Part shown: piece after piece, positions 27,728 to 37,235 of the stretch
Numbering within the stretch: the first letter of the stretch is position 1
How the letters are laid out: each line of letters starts with the position of its first letter
Made by a program: the position numbers and the translations under genes
The notes under the pieces: model-generated
Told to the model about the DNA's origin: nothing
The model's input: only the letters and a program-made list of their open reading frames with translations
Database searches by the model: none
Origin: Pseudooceanicola algae
Lineage (GTDB): Bacteria > Pseudomonadota > Alphaproteobacteria > Rhodobacterales > Rhodobacteraceae
Assembly: GCF_003590145.2 (NCBI RefSeq)
Contig: NZ_CP060436.1
Span: 220,001 to 284,000, forward strand
Length of the DNA: 64,000 nt
Reading direction: 5' to 3'

Positions 27728-28966
27728 TCAGGCCCTTGCGGCGCCCTGCAAAAGTTCGATGCAAAGATCCGTCGCCTTGGCCATGTCCTGGACCGAGATC
27801 CATTCCAGCGGGCCATGAATGTTTTGCATCCCGGTGAACAGGTTCGGCGTCGGCACGCCCATTTCGGTCAGCCGCGACCCGTCGGTGCCGCCGCGAATGG
27901 GGACCGAGACGGGATCCAGCCCCAGCTTGCGGGCCGCATCGCGGGCCAGGTCCACCGGGGTCATGTCGTTTTCAAGCCAATACCGCATGTTGCGATATTG
28001 CGGCGTGATCTCGCAGGAAATCGTCGCGCGCGGTTCGGTGGCCTGAACGGCAGCGCAGATCTGGCGGAGCATCTCGCCCTTCGCGGCCAGGCCGTCGCGT
28101 TCGAAATCCCGCAGGATCAGCTTGATCCGCATTTCGTTCGCGCCGCCGGACATGTCGGTGGCATGGATGAAGCCGTCACGCCCATCGGTCAGTTCGGGAC
28201 GCATGGTGGATTGGGGCAGGGCGGCGATGATTCTGGACGCCAGCTGGATCGCATCGACCAGCTTGCCCTTGGCAAAGCCCGGATGGATCGAGACGCCCTT
28301 GACCAGGACTTCGGCCCCATCGGCGGAAAAGCTTTCGTATTCGATCTCGCCCAGCTTGCCGCCGTCGAAGGTATAGGCGAAATCGGCTGCCAGATCGCGG
28401 GGCAGGTCGGGACCGACGCCGCGCCCGATCTCTTCGTCCGGGGTGAAGGCGATGCGCACCGGCCCATGGGGAATGTCGGGGTTTTCCAGCAAGTGACGCG
28501 CCGCCGTCATGATGATCGCGACGCCCGCCTTGTCGTCCGCGCCCAGCAGGGTCAGCCCGGAGGCGGTGATGATGTCGTGGCCCTGCTTCTGCGCCAGATA
28601 GGGGAAATCCTGCGGCGACAGCACCAGATCGGGGTCGTCGGGATAGGTGATGTCGCCGCCGTTATAACCACGCACCACGCGGGGCTTCACGCCGGTCGCA
28701 TTGAACTGTGGGGCGGTGTCCACATGGGCCAGCAGCCCGATGGTCGGCGCCTCAATATTGCCGGGGATGGTTGCCAGCACCACGCCGTAACTGGTCAGGG
28801 ACACATCCTCTGCGCCGATCTCGGTCAGCTCGGCTTCCAGCATCCGCAGCAGATCATACTGGATTTCGGTGCTGGGGGCGGTGGGGCTGTCGGCGTCGCT
28901 TTGGGTATCCACGGCCGCATAGCGGACAAGGCGGGTTTCAAGCTCTGTATCGAACGGGCTGGGCAT
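27728..28966 (-). CDS. pepT: Peptidase T (tripeptide aminopeptidase)
   Basis: A 412-residue M20 family metallopeptidase with the di-zinc ligands in LLAHVDTAPQ, the bridging Asp region LLGADDKAGVAI, the catalytic Glu in FTPDEEIGRG, and PIRGGTDGSRLTEMGVPTPN near the end. It releases N-terminal residues from tripeptides in the cytoplasm. The start is the ATG at 28966, directly after AGGAGG; the open frame continues 5 codons upstream. The length is normal for PepT. Confidence 0.94.
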   Translation of the reverse strand: MPSPFDTELETRLVRYAAVDTQSDADSPTAPSTEIQYDLLRMLEAELTEIGAEDVSLTSYGVVLATIPGNIEAPTIGLLAHVDTAPQFNATGVKPRVVRGYNGGDITYPDDPDLVLSPQDFPYLAQKQGHDIITASGLTLLGADDKAGVAIIMTAARHLLENPDIPHGPVRIAFTPDEEIGRGVGPDLPRDLAADFAYTFDGGKLGEIEYESFSADGAEVLVKGVSIHPGFAKGKLVDAIQLASRIIAALPQSTMRPELTDGRDGFIHATDMSGGANEMRIKLILRDFERDGLAAKGEMLRQICAAVQATEPRATISCEITPQYRNMRYWLENDMTPVDLARDAARKLGLDPVSVPIRGGTDGSRLTEMGVPTPNLFTGMQNIHGPLEWISVQDMAKATDLCIELLQGAARA

Positions 28967-29092
28967 GGGGCCTCCTGACAAGGGGGTGCGCCGGGGCGCT
29001 TGACGGAAACCTATGTGGAGCCGCGGTCCGAGGAAAGGGGGGCCGCGCGCCCCGGCGCAGGGCTCTGCGGGTTCGCCGGGCCTGAGGGGGCG

Positions 29093-29164
29093 GGACTGGG
29101 TTCAGGTGAAGGACCGGGCTCTGGGAAAGGACTGGGCTCGGGTGAACGATCAGGCTCTGGCCCG
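29093..29164. repeat. Four degenerate 18-bp tandem repeats
   Basis: Units begin at 29093, 29111, 29129 and 29147 (consensus about GGACTGGGCTCNGGTGAA; the fourth is diverged). They span the stop codon of opgC (29150-29152) and its 3' flank, next to pepT. In the reverse reading they could extend opgC with a short repetitive tail if the stop were lost. Probably slippage-prone DNA. Confidence 0.6.
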
Positions 29165-30319
29165 GCTGGCGTTGCGTTCCCGCCAAAGCGGGGGCACCCA
29201 GAGCAGGGCCATGGTGGTCAGGGCCAGCAGCGTGTTGGCGGCCTGTCCGCCAGGGCCCCAGGTGCTGTCGATGTAGCGCACGCCATAGACCAGCACGACA
29301 TGCCAAAGGTAGACCTGCAGCGAATGGCGCCCCAGCAGGCACAGGGCGGGCCGGGTGAAGATCCAGCCAATACCGTTCGAGATGGCGCGCACAATTGCCG
29401 ACGGATCGTTGCGCCCGCCGATGGCCAGCCAGGTGAACAGGAACCCCGCGGCCATGAAGTTCAGCAGGTAGACCGGCCCGAAATTCGAGCGCAGTTCGAA
29501 GGGACGGAAGGCCTTGAAGACCGCTTCGGGCATCCAGCCATGGGCCGAGGCCAGTCGCAGCGGCGCGAACAGCAGCAGGAACAGCAACGCGACCAGCGCA
29601 AGGTCGCGGGTGCGCGGGCCAAAGACCTCTTCCCAGCGGATCCGGCCTGCGGCCCATGCCGCCCCCAGCATCAGCCCGGCGATGAAGGGCACCTGCCAGC
29701 CCATCGGATCGAAGGCCATGCGCAGGCCCTGGGTGTCCGAGGCTTCGAACAGCCGGTCCACCCCGCGCGACCAAAGCAGCGAAACCTGCAATTGGCAGGC
29801 CGTCCAGACCAGCGCCGACAGCCCGGCGGCCAGCATCCAGCGCCCGTCGAAAACCCAGCGGATCAGCAGCGGCGAGATGGCCATGAACAGGATGTACATC
29901 TGCAGGATATCAAGGAAGGTCGGCTGGAATGCCAGCGTCAGGATCCCGAGAATGCGTATCGGATCGTCCATCGGGGCGGTGCCCAGCCAGTTGCGCCAGG
30001 CCATCACGCCTCCGGGCAGCAGATCGCGCATCGCGAGCCCGAGAAAGATCAGCGCCACGGTCCAGAGCCAGAGTTCCAGCATCCGTGCATGGACAGATTT
30101 ACGCATCGCCTGCATGCCGCTGCGCAGATATTGCCGGCCCTTGAACAGCCCGAACATCAGGCCGGACAGAAAGACGAATCCTTGGGTGCTTTCGACGAAC
30201 ATCACCTCGCGGAAATGCAGTTTCTGAACCCAGACCCCGTTCTGCAGAACGAGGTGGGACAGGACCATCGTCAGAAGGAAGAACCCACGCAGGCCATCCA
30301 GAAAGTCGATACGTTTCAT
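29150..30319 (-). CDS. opgC: OpgC-family membrane protein
   Basis: A 389-residue polytopic membrane protein starting KRIDFLDGLRGFFLLTMV with about ten hydrophobic helices, the OpgC/acyltransferase-like architecture. OpgC proteins succinylate osmoregulated periplasmic glucans at the inner membrane; other members modify different glycans. No opgG/opgH is in view, so the precise acceptor is unproven. The ATG at 30319 has only a weak ribosome binding site. Confidence 0.82.
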   Translation of the reverse strand: MKRIDFLDGLRGFFLLTMVLSHLVLQNGVWVQKLHFREVMFVESTQGFVFLSGLMFGLFKGRQYLRSGMQAMRKSVHARMLELWLWTVALIFLGLAMRDLLPGGVMAWRNWLGTAPMDDPIRILGILTLAFQPTFLDILQMYILFMAISPLLIRWVFDGRWMLAAGLSALVWTACQLQVSLLWSRGVDRLFEASDTQGLRMAFDPMGWQVPFIAGLMLGAAWAAGRIRWEEVFGPRTRDLALVALLFLLLFAPLRLASAHGWMPEAVFKAFRPFELRSNFGPVYLLNFMAAGFLFTWLAIGGRNDPSAIVRAISNGIGWIFTRPALCLLGRHSLQVYLWHVVLVYGVRYIDSTWGPGGQAANTLLALTTMALLWVPPLWRERNASRARA

Positions 30320-30569
30320 GGCTTCAGTTCGAAATGTGACGGGCTGGTAACCACGCGGCGTCTCCGGAAGGAGGGGAAGGGATGGAGTGTTCCGTTTAGA
30401 GATAGCGCGAAAGTTGCGCGTTCATAGCCGTGCCGCACGGCAGGCTCAATTGGCCAAGCAAGCGAAAGTGCCGCGCTGCCGTCGCGATAGGCGAAATCGG
30501 GGCGCGATGGGCGATTTTCTGCGCCTTTGCATGCCGGTGGGCCCGATGGGCACGGGCGTCGACGTTGCT

Positions 30570-31943
30570 TCAGCAGTTGGGGACGTTCACCGCCAGCCCG
30601 CCAAGCGAGGTTTCCTTGTACTTCTCGTGCATGTCCCGTCCGGTCTGGCGCATGGTTTCTATGCAGGCATCCAGCGGCACGAAATGCTGCCCGTCGCCGC
30701 GCAGCGCAAGCGAGGCCGCCGAGACCGCCTTGATCGCGCCAAGGCCGTTGCGTTCGATGCAGGGCACCTGCACCAGACCGGCGACCGGATCGCAGGTCAT
30801 GCCCAGGTGATGCTCCAGCGCGATCTCGGCTGCGTTTTCGATCTGCTCGGGGGTGCCGCCCATGACGGCGCAAAGCCCGGCGGCAGCCATGGCTGCGGCC
30901 GATCCGACCTCGGCCTGACAACCCGCTTCGGCGCCGGAAATGGAGGCGTTGAATTTCACCAGCCCGCCGATGGCGGCTGCGGTCAGGAAAAAATCGTCCA
31001 GCTTGTCGCGACTGGCCGTGGGCACATGGGTCAGCCAGTATTTCACCACCGCCGGCAGGACCCCCGCCGCGCCATTGGTGGGGGCGGTGACGACCTGACC
31101 GCCGGCCGCGTTTTCCTCGTTCACCGCCATGGCATAGGCGGAAATCCAGTCGTTGATCACATGGGGAGGGGCCAGGTTGCGCCCGGCCTCGTCCTTCAGC
31201 GCGTCATGGATGGCGGCAGCGCGGCGGCGCACGGCCAGACCGCCGGGCAGGGTGCCGGGCGTGCTGAGGCCCCGGTCGATGCAATCGGACATGACCTGCC
31301 AGACCTGGGCGATGCCGCCCGACAGGGGCTTGCCACCTCCCCGCGCGGTTTCATTGGCCGCTTTCATTCCGGCAATCGTCAGGCCGGATGCCCGTGCCAT
31401 GTCCAGCATCTCGGCGGCGGATTTGAACGGATAGGGGATCGGCGGGCCCTCGGCCTCTGCCTTGCCATCAGCCAGTTCGGCTTCGGTCAGGACGAAACCG
31501 CCGCCGATGGAATAATAGACTTCGGACAGGATCACATCGCCCTGGGCATCCAGCGCCATGATCCGCATCCCGTTGGGGTGGCCGGGCAGGGGGGTGTCGT
31601 AGTCGAAGATGAGGTCGGTCGCGGGGTTGAAGGCCAGTTGGCCCAGCCCGCTGGGCGCGACATGACGGTGTTCGTCGATCCAGGCCAGGGCGGAGTCTGC
31701 AGCCCCGGCATCATAGCTGTGGGGCAGGAACCCGGCGAGGCCCAGCACCGTGGCGCGATCCGTCGCATGGCCCTTGCCGGTGAAAGCCAGCGATCCGTGC
31801 AGCGAGGCGCGCAGCCCATGGGCATCGAAGGGCGCGGCGCGCAGCCGGTCCAGAAACCGCCCCGCAGCCACCATCGGCCCCATGGTATGGGACGAGGACG
31901 GGCCGACCCCGATCTTGAAAATGTCGAAGACAGAAAGGAACAT
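30570..31943 (-). CDS. sdaA: L-serine ammonia-lyase, single-chain iron-sulfur type
   Basis: A 457-residue protein. Serine to pyruvate plus ammonia. It begins with the beta-subunit part ([22 protein letters not shown]) followed by the alpha part with [14 protein letters not shown] and the cysteines in [20 protein letters not shown] and NVPNC that bind the [4Fe-4S] cluster. The start at ATG 31943 follows AAAGGAA. It may connect with the serine/glyoxylate aminotransferase-like gene in the same region, but they are not in an operon. Confidence 0.95.
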   Translation of the reverse strand: MFLSVFDIFKIGVGPSSSHTMGPMVAAGRFLDRLRAAPFDAHGLRASLHGSLAFTGKGHATDRATVLGLAGFLPHSYDAGAADSALAWIDEHRHVAPSGLGQLAFNPATDLIFDYDTPLPGHPNGMRIMALDAQGDVILSEVYYSIGGGFVLTEAELADGKAEAEGPPIPYPFKSAAEMLDMARASGLTIAGMKAANETARGGGKPLSGGIAQVWQVMSDCIDRGLSTPGTLPGGLAVRRRAAAIHDALKDEAGRNLAPPHVINDWISAYAMAVNEENAAGGQVVTAPTNGAAGVLPAVVKYWLTHVPTASRDKLDDFFLTAAAIGGLVKFNASISGAEAGCQAEVGSAAAMAAAGLCAVMGGTPEQIENAAEIALEHHLGMTCDPVAGLVQVPCIERNGLGAIKAVSAASLALRGDGQHFVPLDACIETMRQTGRDMHEKYKETSLGGLAVNVPNC

Positions 31944-32041
31944 GCGCGTACTCCGGTTTGCGGGCAGGATAGGGCGGTAGCCCGGGCGCTGTCGCCATGA
32001 AAGCGACACTTTCCGCGATTGCCGCGCCAGAGGTCCCAACC

Positions 32042-32065
32042 GGCTTGCGGACTGGCTTGCGGACT
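32042..32065. repeat. 12-bp tandem duplication
   Basis: GGCTTGCGGACT occurs twice in direct succession in the space between divergent sdaA and rpiA. Probably a slippage duplication; it may alter promoter spacing. Confidence 0.5.
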
Positions 32066-32196
32066 GGGTCCCAGCTTGCCATCCGGCTTGGGGCCCCGGC
32101 CAGGCATCCGGGACTTGTGAACCAGCACGGGAAATCCGTACTCGCATCCCTTGCCTTACCTGCCTATAACCACCCCGGTATTACGGAGTGAGCCGC

Positions 32197-33030
32197 ATGA
32201 GCCAAGAGCCTTCCCCTGCGACCCAGACTGCGACCCCTGCAACCCCGAACGGCGCGCCTGATGCGCTGGGCGCGGCCGACCGGGCGAAATTCGCGGCCTC
32301 CTGGCGGTCGGTGGGCTTTGTCGAGGACGGAATGAAGGTCGGTCTTGGCACCGGCAGCACGGCGGCCTGGATGGTGAAATGCCTCGGCCTGCGGGTCCGG
32401 CGCGAAGGGCTTAAGATCGTCGGCGTGCCGACCTCGTCTCGCACCGCGGCGCTGGCGCGCGAGGTCGGGATCGAGGTGACGTCTCTGGATCAGGCCGGTT
32501 GGCTGGATCTGACCATCGACGGCGCGGATGAATTCGACCCCGCCTTTCGTCTGATCAAGGGCGGCGGCGGCGCGCATCTGCGGGAAAAGATCGTGGCTGC
32601 CGCCAGCGACCGCATGGTCGTGATCGCCGACCCGGACAAGGATGTGGCGACCCTTGGCGCCTTTCCCCTGCCTGTCGAGGTGATCCCGTTCGGCATGGAC
32701 GCTACCCGGCGACTGGTCGAGCGCGCGCTTGCGGATCTGGACGTGGATCAGCGCAGGACCGTCTTCCGCCCCGCCGGCGAAGGTCTGTTCGTGACCGACG
32801 AGGGCAACCATACGCTGGATCTGCACCTCGGCCGGATCGGCGACCCCGAAGCCCTGTCCCAGGCGTTGAACGCCATTCCGGGCGTCGTTGAAAACGGCCT
32901 GTTCATGGATATCTGCGATGCGGTCGTCATCGGACGGGAAGACGGCCATGTCGTGACCCGCCACAAGCAGGGCGCAACAGAAGAAACCCACCTTGATTTC
33001 GCAGCGGAACTGGCCCTTTTCGACGCCTGA
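32197..33030 (+). CDS. rpiA: Ribose-5-phosphate isomerase A
   Basis: A 277-residue protein with the RpiA motifs KVGLGTGSTAAWM, DGADEFDPAFRLIKGGGGAHL (phosphate-binding and catalytic Asp region) and the catalytic Lys/Glu block AHLREKIVA. It interconverts ribose 5-phosphate and ribulose 5-phosphate in the pentose phosphate pathway. The N-terminal 30 residues are a Thr/Pro/Ala-rich extension. The ATG at 32197 has GGAG upstream. It is followed by gor at 84 bp on the same strand. Confidence 0.95.
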   Translation: MSQEPSPATQTATPATPNGAPDALGAADRAKFAASWRSVGFVEDGMKVGLGTGSTAAWMVKCLGLRVRREGLKIVGVPTSSRTAALAREVGIEVTSLDQAGWLDLTIDGADEFDPAFRLIKGGGGAHLREKIVAAASDRMVVIADPDKDVATLGAFPLPVEVIPFGMDATRRLVERALADLDVDQRRTVFRPAGEGLFVTDEGNHTLDLHLGRIGDPEALSQALNAIPGVVENGLFMDICDAVVIGREDGHVVTRHKQGATEETHLDFAAELALFDA

Positions 33031-33114
33031 ACCGATGCCGGACAGCACCCGGTCCGGCCATTGGATCGGGGTCCGCAAACGAACGCCCTCAGGGCTCAGA
33101 AGAAGGATCCTCGC

Positions 33115-34482
33115 ATGAGCTTCGACTATGACCTCTTCGTGATCGGCGCCGGTTCGGGCGGCGTGCGCGCGGCCCGCGTGGCAGCCGGTGAAACCGGCGC
33201 CCGCGTCGCCATCGCCGAAGAAAGCCGTTACGGCGGTACCTGCGTCATCCGGGGCTGCGTGCCGAAAAAGCTGATGGTCTTCGCCTCGACCTATGGCCGT
33301 GTCGCCGAAGAGGCCGCCGCCTACGGCTGGGACGCGAAGATCGAGAATTTCAACTGGACCGCTTTCTGCAGCAAGCTGAACCTGGAACTCGACCGGCTGG
33401 AAGGGGTCTACAACCGCCTGCTGGATGGCTCCGGTGTCGACAAGTTCTCGCAGCGGGCCACGGTGCGCGATGCCCATACGGTCCTGCTGGCCGATGGCAC
33501 GGAAAAGACCGCCAAGCATATCCTGGTCGCCACGGGCGGGCGCCCGGTGCGGCCCGATCTGCCGGGGGCGGAACTGGGCATGGTGTCGGACGACATTTTC
33601 CACATGGACAGCCTGCCGGGCAATGTCCTGATCGTCGGCGGGGGCTATATCGGTAGCGAATTTGCCTGCATCCTCAACGGGATGGGCGTTTCCGTCACGC
33701 AATATTACCGGGGTGATCAGATCCTGCGCGGCTTTGACAACGAGGCCCGCAACCTGATCGCGGAGGAAATGCGCGCCTCGGGCATCGACCTGCAGACCGG
33801 CACAGACATCACCGGGCTGGAACGGGACGGCGACCAGATCGTCGCGCTGCGCTCGGACGGTGCAAAGGCGCGGTTCGACAAGGTGATCTTTGCCACCGGA
33901 CGGCGCCCCAACACCGACGACATGGGCTTTGAAGAGGCCGGCGTGACGTTGAAAGGCAACGGCGCGATCACCGTGGACGAATACAGCCAGACCGGCGTGC
34001 CCTCGATCTATGCGATCGGGGATGTGACGGACCGGGTGCAGTTGACCCCGGTGGCGATCCGCGAAGGCATGGCCTTTGTTGCGACGGTCTTCCGGGGCGA
34101 ACCGACGCGGCCTGATCACGAACTGATCCCGACGGCGATCTTCACCCAGCCCGAAATGGGCACTGTGGGCCTTTCTGAAGAACAGGCAAAGTCCGTCGCA
34201 GGAGAACCGGTCGAGATCTACGCGACCTCGTTCAAGCCCATGCAGCAAAGCTTTGCCGGGGGTGCCGCGCAGAAGATCCTGATGAAACTGGTTGTCGGCA
34301 AGGAAAGCCGCAAGGTCCTGGGCTGCCACATCGTCGGCCCGGCGGCCGGGGAAATGATCCAGATGGCCGGAATCGCGGTCAAGATGGGCGCCACAAAGGA
34401 GGACTTTGATCGCACGGTCGCGGTCCATCCGACGGCAGCAGAAGAGATGGTGACCATGCGGACTCCGGTCAGAACCATCTGA
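33115..34482 (+). CDS. gor: Glutathione-disulfide reductase
   Basis: A 455-residue flavoprotein disulfide reductase. It has an FAD dinucleotide fold GAGSGGVRAAR, the redox CxxxxC in GGTCVIRGCVPKKL, an NADPH fold GGGYIGSEFA followed by Arg residues (YYRGDQILRGF) that select NADPH, a second FAD motif AIGDVTDRVQLTP, and the dimer-interface active base HPTAAEEMVT. It keeps glutathione reduced. It is probably cotranscribed with rpiA, whose pathway supplies NADPH. Confidence 0.96.
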   Translation: MSFDYDLFVIGAGSGGVRAARVAAGETGARVAIAEESRYGGTCVIRGCVPKKLMVFASTYGRVAEEAAAYGWDAKIENFNWTAFCSKLNLELDRLEGVYNRLLDGSGVDKFSQRATVRDAHTVLLADGTEKTAKHILVATGGRPVRPDLPGAELGMVSDDIFHMDSLPGNVLIVGGGYIGSEFACILNGMGVSVTQYYRGDQILRGFDNEARNLIAEEMRASGIDLQTGTDITGLERDGDQIVALRSDGAKARFDKVIFATGRRPNTDDMGFEEAGVTLKGNGAITVDEYSQTGVPSIYAIGDVTDRVQLTPVAIREGMAFVATVFRGEPTRPDHELIPTAIFTQPEMGTVGLSEEQAKSVAGEPVEIYATSFKPMQQSFAGGAAQKILMKLVVGKESRKVLGCHIVGPAAGEMIQMAGIAVKMGATKEDFDRTVAVHPTAAEEMVTMRTPVRTI

Positions 34483-34550
34483 AGCGCTTGTAATTCGGCC
34501 CGAGGACGCACACGTATCGGGCGAGAAGACTATAACGGAAGGGGAGATTG

Positions 34551-35726
34551 ATGGCTGGAAACAATGGCGGTCCCTGGGGGGGCGGCGGTTCCGGCGGAGG
34601 GCGACCGACGCCACCCGGAAACAACGGGGGCAACGACGGACGTCGGCCCGGCGGAAACGGTGACAAGCCGACAGGTATTCCGGATATCGACGACCTGGTC
34701 CGCAAGGGCCAGGACCAGTTGCGCGTCTTGATGGGCGGCAAGGGCGACACGCCCCGGCGTCCGGGCGGCGATGGCCCCGGTGGCGGCGGCGGCGGTGGCC
34801 CGCTGGTCACCCGTGGCACCCTGCTGATCGGGCTGGTGGTGCTGTTCGGCCTCTGGGTCTTTGCCAGCTTCTACACCGTCCGCCCCGAGGAAAAATCGGT
34901 GGAACTGTTCCTGGGCAAGTATTCCTCGACCGGGGAACCGGGCCTGAACTTTGCGCCCTGGCCCGTCGTGACGCATGAAGTCATCACCGTGTCGCGCGAA
35001 CGCAACGTCGACATCGGCGTCGGCGCCCGTGGATCGGATGCCGGGCTGATGCTGACCGGGGACGAGAACATCGTCGACATCGATTTCCAGGTCGTCTGGA
35101 ACATCACCGATCCGGCGCAATTCCTGTTCAACCTGCGTGATCCGCAGATGACCATCGAAGCAGTGTCGGAATCCGCCATGCGCGAGATCATCGCGCAGTC
35201 TCAGCTGAGCCCGATCCTGAACCGGGACCGTGGGGCGATCTCCGGCCGTCTGCAGGACATGATCCAGAGCACGCTCGACAGCTACAATTCCGGCATGAAC
35301 GTGATCCGGGTGAACTTCGACAAGGCCGACCCGCCCGCGCAGGTCATTGATGCCTTCCGCGAAGTCCAGGCCGCCGAGCAAGAGCGCGAACGCCTGACCA
35401 ACCAGGCCGATGCCTATGCCAACCGGGCCACGGCGGCCGCACGTGGTGCCGCAGCGCAGATGATACAGGAAGCCGAAGGCTATCGCGCCCGCGTGGTCAA
35501 CGAAGCCGAGGGTGAAACCAGCCGCTTCACGGCCGTGCTGAACGAATACCGCAAGGCACCTGAAGTGACCCGCAAACGCCTTTACATCGAAACGATGGAA
35601 GAGGTGCTTGGCAACGTGAACAAGGTGCTGATCGACGAAAACGCCGGGTCGGGTGTGATGCCCTATCTGCCGCTTTCCGAACTGACGCCCCGCGCTTCGG
35701 CACCTGCCGACGCAAGCGGCAACTGA
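34551..35726 (+). CDS. hflK: HflK, regulator of the FtsH protease
   Basis: A 391-residue SPFH/prohibitin-domain membrane protein. It has a Gly/Pro/Asn-rich cytoplasmic N-terminus (about 1-85), one transmembrane helix (TLLIGLVVLFGLWVFASFY, about 89-107), then the SPFH domain and an Ala/Glu-rich coiled coil. With HflC it forms a large periplasmic cage around FtsH that modulates membrane-protein degradation. The ATG at 34551 follows AAGGGGAG. hflC starts 13 bp downstream. Confidence 0.95.
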   Translation: MAGNNGGPWGGGGSGGGRPTPPGNNGGNDGRRPGGNGDKPTGIPDIDDLVRKGQDQLRVLMGGKGDTPRRPGGDGPGGGGGGGPLVTRGTLLIGLVVLFGLWVFASFYTVRPEEKSVELFLGKYSSTGEPGLNFAPWPVVTHEVITVSRERNVDIGVGARGSDAGLMLTGDENIVDIDFQVVWNITDPAQFLFNLRDPQMTIEAVSESAMREIIAQSQLSPILNRDRGAISGRLQDMIQSTLDSYNSGMNVIRVNFDKADPPAQVIDAFREVQAAEQERERLTNQADAYANRATAAARGAAAQMIQEAEGYRARVVNEAEGETSRFTAVLNEYRKAPEVTRKRLYIETMEEVLGNVNKVLIDENAGSGVMPYLPLSELTPRASAPADASGN

Positions 35727-35739
35727 GGAGGATCCGGTC

Positions 35740-36798
35740 ATGAAAAAACTAACGATAGCCCTGGTCGTCCTGGTCGTCGCCCTGATCGGCTTCTTCAGCT
35801 CGATCTTCATCGTGGACGAGCGTGAGAATGCGCTGGTCCTTCAATTCGGTCGTGTGGTGGACGTGAAGGAAGACCCCGGTCTTGCCTTCAAGATCCCGCT
35901 GATTCAGGAGGTCGTGACCTATGATGACCGCATCCTGAGCCGCGACATCGATCCGCTGGAAGTCACGCCGCTGGATGACCGCCGCCTGGTCGTGGACGCC
36001 TTTGCGCGTTATACGATTTCGGACGTGCGCCAGTTCCGGCAGGCCAATGGTAGTGCCGGTCTGGTGGCTGCCGAAAACCGGCTCGATTCCATCCTGCGCT
36101 CGCAGACCCGCGAAGTGTTGGGCTCGGTGACCTCGGACGAGATCCTCTCGGCGGATCGTGCCGAGCTGATGACGCGGATTCGCGATGCCGCCTACACCGA
36201 AGCGCAAAGCCTTGGTCTGGATATCATCGATGTGCGGATCAAGCGGACCGACCTGCCGACCGAGAACCTTGACGCGACCTTTGCCCGGATGCGGGCCGAA
36301 CGGGAACGTGAAGCGGCAGATCAGATCGCGCGCGGTAACGAACGTGCGCAGGAGATCCGCGCCGAAGCCGACCGCAAGAAAGTCGAGCTGGAATCCGATG
36401 CGCAGCGCCGGTCCGAGATCACCCGAGGCGAGGCCGACGCCCTGCGCAACGGCATCTTCGCCGAGGCCTTCGGCGCCGACCCGGAGTTCTTTGACTTCTA
36501 CCGGTCGCTGAACGCCTATCGCGCCGCGCTGAGCGGGAGCAATTCGACAATGGTGATTTCGCCTGACAGTGAATTCTTCAACTATCTGAAGTCGAACAAT
36601 CCCGGAAACGCCAGCCCTTCGACCTTTACCGCTGCGGCCCCGACTGCAGGGGCGCCGTCAGAGGACGGGCTGGAAGGCGATGCCATGGAAAGCGAGGATG
36701 CGGCCCCGGAAGAGACCGGCAACGGCGCGTCTCTGGTGCCCCTGGCTGATCCGGCCACCGCACCGGAAAGCGACCCGGCGACGGTCCCGGTCGACTGA
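35740..36798 (+). CDS. hflC: HflC, regulator of the FtsH protease
   Basis: A 352-residue partner of HflK. It has a signal-anchor helix at 1-25 (LTIALVVLVVALIGFFSSIF), an SPFH domain (DERENALVLQFGRVV), a charged coiled-coil region rich in Ala/Glu/Arg (REREAADQIARGNERAQEIR), and an unusually long acidic, Ala/Pro-rich C-terminal tail of about 60 residues after FFNYLKS. That tail is longer than in E. coli HflC. GAGGAGGA precedes the ATG. The terminator follows at 36822. Confidence 0.95.
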   Translation: MKKLTIALVVLVVALIGFFSSIFIVDERENALVLQFGRVVDVKEDPGLAFKIPLIQEVVTYDDRILSRDIDPLEVTPLDDRRLVVDAFARYTISDVRQFRQANGSAGLVAAENRLDSILRSQTREVLGSVTSDEILSADRAELMTRIRDAAYTEAQSLGLDIIDVRIKRTDLPTENLDATFARMRAEREREAADQIARGNERAQEIRAEADRKKVELESDAQRRSEITRGEADALRNGIFAEAFGADPEFFDFYRSLNAYRAALSGSNSTMVISPDSEFFNYLKSNNPGNASPSTFTAAAPTAGAPSEDGLEGDAMESEDAAPEETGNGASLVPLADPATAPESDPATVPVD

Positions 36799-36821
36799 CA
36801 TCGCCCCCATTCGGGGCGCAG

Positions 36822-36854
36822 AAGGGGGCTGACCGCAGGGTCGGCCCCCTTTTT
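36822..36854 (+). terminator. Intrinsic terminator of hflKC
   Basis: AAGGGGGCTGACC pairs with GGGTCGGCCCCCTT around a short loop and runs into TTTTT at 36850-36854, 24 bp after the hflC stop. Confidence 0.85.
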
Positions 36855-37235
36855 CGTGGGCCGGTTCCTGGCCTCGACCGCCAATCCTGTGCCGCCATTT
36901 CTGCATCGGCTCTCGCAGAGGTGAACTTTGTGTCACCCGGTTTGGCCGGGTCGCAGGTCGCACGGATGTCGGGAGGCTCTTGCGAAAAAAATTTACCAAA
37001 AATCAGGGCTTCGGTGAAAACCTCGCACCTGAACGGGACGGGCGCCGCCGGGGCTGGTGGGTTGGCCGGAGTCTCGATGCGGGCGAAAATCCTCTCACAG
37101 GGGGGTCACGGCCTGTTGACGTGTCGCGATAGGCTTTGTGTTGCAGTCAGGAGAGCCTACATTAGAAAACAATGACATGTTCGGCCCCGCCGGGGTTTCG
37201 GACGTTGTCCTCACGAAGATGAAGGAGATATGGGA
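36855..37235 (+). other. Upstream region of the DegP-like protease
   Basis: About 380 bp without a gene. It includes an A-rich patch (about 36984-37006) and a palindrome near 36935-36950 (CCCGGTTTGGCCGGG). It must hold the degP promoter; the likely sigma factor is stress-related by analogy, but I cannot point to a convincing consensus. Confidence 0.4.

Noticed and set aside
32164-34614. An 816-codon open frame on the minus strand across rpiA and gor
   Set aside because: It is the antisense shadow of two certain GC-rich genes; composition and lack of a ribosome binding site argue against it.
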